Assembly: GCF_001556515.1 (NCBI RefSeq)
Contig: NZ_LSJA01000313.1
Span: 1-15,195, forward strand
DNA length: 15,195 nt
Direction: 5' to 3'
DNA from: Caulobacter sp. CCH9-E1
Lineage (GTDB): Bacteria > Pseudomonadota > Alphaproteobacteria > Caulobacterales > Caulobacteraceae
Part shown: positions 12,848 to 15,195 of the stretch, one piece after another
How positions within the stretch are numbered: position 1 is the first letter of the stretch
How the letters are laid out: each line of letters opens with the position of its first letter
The notes under the pieces: model-generated
What the model saw: the letters and a program-made list of their open reading frames with translations, nothing else
Database searches by the model: none
Told to the model about the DNA's origin: nothing
Made by a program: the position numbers and the translations under genes

Positions 12848-13372
12848 TTGGCGAACCCGCACGACTTTCACACGCCAAAGGATCACTACGACAAGGCGGA
12901 TCTGCTGAAATCCGGTCTGGGCGGCTACTTCGGGCCAGGCAATGCGCAATTGCCGGCGCCGCCGATGCTGATGATGGACCGGATCACCGAGATCAGCCTG
13001 GACGGCGGCGAGTTCGGCAAGGGTTTCGTCGCCGCCGAGCTGGATATCAATCCGGACCTCTGGTTTTTCGGCTGCCATTTCATCGGCGACCCGGTGATGC
13101 CGGGGTGCCTGGGACTGGACGCCATGTGGCAGGTGATCGGCTACTGGCTCGGTTGGTCGGGCTCGCCCGGCAAGGGCCGGGCCCTCGGTGTGGGCGAGGT
13201 GAAGTTCCGCGGCCACGTGACGCCCGAGGTCAAGGTCGTGCGCTATGAGATCAGCCTGCGGCAGGTGCGACGCGGCAAGCTCGCCCTGGGCCTGGCCAAC
13301 GGCCGCCTGCTGGCGGATGGCGAATGCGTCTACACCGCGACCGATCTCAAGGTCGGCATGATCGCCGGATAG
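12848..13372 (+). CDS. fabA: 3-hydroxydecanoyl-ACP dehydratase/isomerase FabA
   Basis: FabA dehydrates 3-hydroxydecanoyl-ACP and isomerises the product to cis-3-decenoyl-ACP, the branch point to unsaturated fatty acids in the cytoplasm. The match to E. coli FabA is almost residue for residue in the core: [15 protein letters not shown] (35-49), [20 protein letters not shown] (63-82) with catalytic His77, [13 protein letters not shown] (83-95) with catalytic Asp91, [12 protein letters not shown] (109-120), and the ending YTATDLKVG. Starting at TTG 12848 gives 174 residues, against 172 in E. coli, and places AGGGGAA (12834-12840) at 7-nt spacing; no in-frame ATG fits. The frame is open back to 12770, but that part has no counterpart in FabA. 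A strong hairpin follows directly, so fabB is not cotranscribed downstream. Confidence 0.96.
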   Translation: MANPHDFHTPKDHYDKADLLKSGLGGYFGPGNAQLPAPPMLMMDRITEISLDGGEFGKGFVAAELDINPDLWFFGCHFIGDPVMPGCLGLDAMWQVIGYWLGWSGSPGKGRALGVGEVKFRGHVTPEVKVVRYEISLRQVRRGKLALGLANGRLLADGECVYTATDLKVGMIAG

Positions 13373-13377
13373 GCATG

Positions 13378-13410
13378 AAAAAGGCCGCCGGCTTCCCGGC
13401 GGCCTTCGTT
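13378..13410. terminator. bidirectional terminator between fabA and the M56 gene
   Basis: Perfect 11-bp arms AAGGCCGCCGG (13381-13391) and CCGGCGGCCTT (13396-13406) enclose the loop CTTC. On the plus strand it is followed by CGTTT; on the minus strand by TTTCATG, giving a five-base T run with the stem end. It sits 8 nt after the fabA stop and about 20 nt after the M56 stop, so it can serve both convergent genes. Confidence 0.85.
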
Positions 13411-13426
13411 TCGCAAGTCGGCGGTC

Positions 13427-14635
13427 TCAAGTCTTGGGGCCGACCGCGAAGACAAGCGGGATCGTGACCTCGCCGCCGGCGACCGGCTTTCCGTCCAGCG
13501 TCTTGGGCCGCATCTGGAAGATCTCGGCGACTTGCAGGGCCGCCGCGCCGAAGCCCTGGTCGCCAGGGCTTTCGCTGACGACCTTGCAGGTCGTCAGGCG
13601 GCCGGTGGTCAATACGCGGCAGTTGATGATCGCCCGGCCGCCAAGGTTCGCCGCCGCGGCGGCCGCCGGATAGAACCGCGCCATGTCGTCGGCGGTGGGC
13701 TTGGCCGCCCAGTCGGGCTTGGTGATCGCGTGGGCCGGGCGCGCCTCGGCGGCCCAGACCGCGCCGGCGCCGGCCAGACCGACCAGCGTGGCCAGGGCGA
13801 CGCCGGCGGCCCTCCGCGCGGGATTTCTGGCGGGGATGTTCAGCATGACCAGTCTCTCCTTCAGGGGATGAGCGCCGCCGGCCGGCCAATGGCAGCCGAA
13901 CGGAACGACGCGGGGAACAAGAAGCGTGTCCAGCAGGGTTTCCGCGTACAGCCGACGGGCGTGCGGTCGGCGGGCGAGCACGGCCTCGTCGCAGGCCATC
14001 TCCTGATCCAGGCGAAGGCGGTGGGCGCCGAGGCGGACCAGCGGGTTGAACCAGGCCAGGCATTGCACGGTCGCGACCAGGGCGTTGATCAGGGCGTCGC
14101 CGCGCTCGAGATGGACGCGCTCATGCGCCAGGACCAACGCGCGGGCCTCGCCCTTGAAGCGGACGTCGAAGTCGGCCGGAACGACGATACGCGGCCAGGG
14201 GTAGGCGAGCACCATGGGGCCGGAACCGACATGGCGGCCCTGCAGCAGGTCAGGCTCCCGGGCGTGCGGCGCCAGCGGCCCCAGCGAGCGCGTGAACCGG
14301 ACCTGACGGATCGCGAAGGCGGCCGCCATGACGACCGCGCCGAGCGCCCAGACCAGCAAGGCCAGGGTCGCTGCGACCTGGCTCGCCAAGGCCCCAGGGA
14401 CAGCGCCGCGGATCGTCTGGCTGGCGGACAGGACGATCGGCGCCAGGGGCGTGGCGGCGATCGGGGCGGGCGACAGCGCCGCCAGGGCGCAGAGCGGCGG
14501 CGTCAGCCACAGCAGATAGGCGGCCAGCGCCCCCAGACGCCGGCGCACCGGCCCGCGCAGGACCAGCACGGCCGCCACGCCGCCCGCCAGGGCGAGGTTG
14601 GCGCCGACGATCTCGGAAAGGACGGCGGCGCTCAT
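13427..14635 (-). CDS. M56 (BlaR1-like) membrane metalloprotease fused to a TonB C-terminal domain
   Basis: The 402-residue protein joins two modules. Residues 1 to about 296 form a BlaR1/MecR1-type M56 unit: helices near 4-26, 34-56 and 87-110, a cytoplasmic zinc-protease domain with HERVH (171-175) and QEMACDE (211-217, Glu212 as probable third zinc ligand), and a fourth helix near 275-296. Residues about 318-398 form a TonB C-terminal domain: FYPAAAAAANLGG, IINCRVLTTGRLTTCKVVSE, FGAAALQ. By BlaR1 topology this domain faces the periplasm, where BlaR1 carries its penicillin sensor. By analogy the protease would cut the BlaI partner on a periplasmic or outer-membrane cue; the cue is unknown. 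The ATG at 14635 overlaps the blaI-like stop (ATGA, 14632-14635). Some M56-TonB proteins are annotated simply as TonB family proteins. Confidence 0.9.
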   Translation of the reverse strand: MSAAVLSEIVGANLALAGGVAAVLVLRGPVRRRLGALAAYLLWLTPPLCALAALSPAPIAATPLAPIVLSASQTIRGAVPGALASQVAATLALLVWALGAVVMAAAFAIRQVRFTRSLGPLAPHAREPDLLQGRHVGSGPMVLAYPWPRIVVPADFDVRFKGEARALVLAHERVHLERGDALINALVATVQCLAWFNPLVRLGAHRLRLDQEMACDEAVLARRPHARRLYAETLLDTLLVPRVVPFGCHWPAGGAHPLKERLVMLNIPARNPARRAAGVALATLVGLAGAGAVWAAEARPAHAITKPDWAAKPTADDMARFYPAAAAAANLGGRAIINCRVLTTGRLTTCKVVSESPGDQGFGAAALQVAEIFQMRPKTLDGKPVAGGEVTIPLVFAVGPKT

Positions 14636-14994
14636 TTGCCGATCCTGTCGACCAGGGCCCTCAGCTCGGCGATGTCCTCGTCGCTGAGCTTGTCGCTCTG
14701 GGAAAAGTGCATGACCAGCGGGGCCAGACGCCCGTCGAACAGGCGATCCAGCAGGCCCTGGCTTTCGGCGCCGACATAGGCCTCTCGGGTCAGCAGGGGC
14801 GAGTAGTGATAGCGCCGCCCCTCGGCCCGCGCCGCCACCGCCTTCTTCTTGACCAGGCGGCTGATCAGCACCTTCACGGTGCCCTCGGTCCAGCCCTGGG
14901 GTTCGCAAACCTCGGCCATGATCGCCTCCGAGGTCAGCGTCCCTCGTCGCCACAGAGCCTCCATGACCACGCTCTCGGCCGCGCTGATCTTCAT
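14632..14994 (-). CDS. BlaI/MecI/CopY-family transcriptional repressor
   Basis: A 120-residue winged-helix repressor of the BlaI family. MKISAAESVVMEALWRRG (1-18) and GWTEGTVKVLISRLVKKK (34-51) are the family's first helix and recognition helix, followed by the wing (AEGRRYHYSPLL, 57-68) and a C-terminal dimerisation helix set. VMHFSQSDKLSDEDIAELR (94-112) aligns with the BlaI segment containing the BlaR1 cleavage site Asn101-Phe102 of the Staphylococcus aureus protein; the matching bond here is His96-Phe97 (alignment from memory). The ATG at 14994 has GAGAGG upstream. The gene overlaps the M56 protease gene by 4 nt, the usual BlaI-BlaR arrangement. Two dyads (15010-15045) 16-51 nt upstream of its start suggest autorepression. 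Confidence 0.94.
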   Translation of the reverse strand: MKISAAESVVMEALWRRGTLTSEAIMAEVCEPQGWTEGTVKVLISRLVKKKAVAARAEGRRYHYSPLLTREAYVGAESQGLLDRLFDGRLAPLVMHFSQSDKLSDEDIAELRALVDRIGK

Positions 14995-15009
14995 GCCGCA
15001 TCCTCTCGA

Positions 15010-15045
15010 TGACAGTTGTCAACGAGCTGACGTTGACACTTGTCA
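15010..15045. promoter_or_regulatory. paired BlaI-like operator dyads
   Basis: Two perfect dyads TGACA-N2-TGTCA occur at 15010-15021 (spacer GT) and 15034-15045 (spacer CT), centres 24 bp apart. The ACA-N2-TGT core is the one seen in staphylococcal bla/mec operators (TACA-N2-TGTA). An overlapping GTCAAC (15019-15024) / GTTGAC (15032-15037) inverted repeat and a further GTCAACC (15054-15060) extend the pattern. They lie between the repressor gene and a divergent plus-strand gene, so both may be controlled. Confidence 0.75.
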
Positions 15046-15162
15046 TCCAACTCGTCAACCAACGTTCGACGCTGTCGCCAAATCATGATCCCCGAGTCGG
15101 CGTAACGGTGATATTCCAACTGAATTGGCCCGAGGGGGGCCGCGCGGCGCGCGGGGAAACGC

Positions 15163-15195
15163 ATGAGCACCACCGAAATCCAGACGCCGACGAGC
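15163..15195 (+). CDS. 5' end of a divergent gene, cut by the window edge
   Basis: The ATG at 15163 with GGGGA (15153-15157) at 5-nt spacing opens a frame of 11 codons, MSTTEIQTPTS, that runs off the window. The product cannot be identified. Its start lies 168 nt from the BlaI-like repressor start, facing away, with the two dyads in between. That makes it a candidate target of the repressor. Confidence 0.55.
   Translation, partial: MSTTEIQTPTS

Noticed and set aside
14636..15058. Extended start for the M56 gene at 15058.
   Set aside because: The added residues are the shifted reading of the BlaI-like gene. ATG 14635, overlapping the repressor stop, gives a normal M56 N-terminus.

Overview
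The window looks like a chromosomal segment of a Caulobacter-like alphaproteobacterium (Caulobacterales). It is very GC-rich with strong G/C bias at third codon positions. The hisS-hisZ-hisG block is of alphaproteobacterial type, there is a large TonB-dependent receptor and a NodT-type outer-membrane lipoprotein, and a small 'RRKNIELFR' protein typical of the class is present. I see no phage, transposase, CRISPR array, rRNA or tRNA gene.

Layout. (a) 1-3788, plus strand: a possible 3' fragment of an upstream gene, then hisS, hisZ and hisG, tightly packed (3-nt gap, then a 4-nt overlap). They supply charged tRNA-His and the first, feedback-controlled step of histidine synthesis. (b) 3789-4147: a gene-free gap between convergent genes, visibly more AT-rich than its surroundings, with repeated TTTTGAC/GTCAAAA palindromes, two hairpins and a promoter-like TTGACA: a candidate small-RNA locus. 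(c) 4148-7992, minus strand: a TonB-dependent receptor followed by a strong terminator and a small sulfotransferase. (d) 8302-8454, plus strand: a 50-residue conserved small protein, followed by a bifurcated palindromic repeat. (e) 8517-12705, minus strand: a translationally coupled three-gene efflux operon (MFS pump, EmrA-type adaptor, NodT/TolC-type outer-membrane factor) with no linked regulator. (f) 12848-13372, plus strand: fabA, probably starting at TTG, divergent from the efflux operon. (g) 13427-14994, minus strand: a BlaI-type repressor overlapping an M56 (BlaR1-like) membrane metalloprotease whose periplasmic end is a TonB C-terminal domain instead of a penicillin-binding sensor. Two BlaI-like dyads lie upstream. 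(h) 15163-15195, plus strand: the first 11 codons of a divergent gene cut by the window edge.

Most of the window is ordinary housekeeping and envelope biology. The points that stand out are the BlaI/M56-TonB signalling pair with its operators, the eukaryote-like HisRS (fitting the alphaproteobacterial loss of G-1 in tRNA-His), a HisG with a roughly 100-residue extra C-terminus next to HisZ, a divergent DHA2 pump lacking normal family motifs, and the structured 3789-4147 gap. Starts were chosen from visible ribosome-binding sites and homology. Several longer open frames extend upstream of the starts given here, and I treat those extensions as non-coding.
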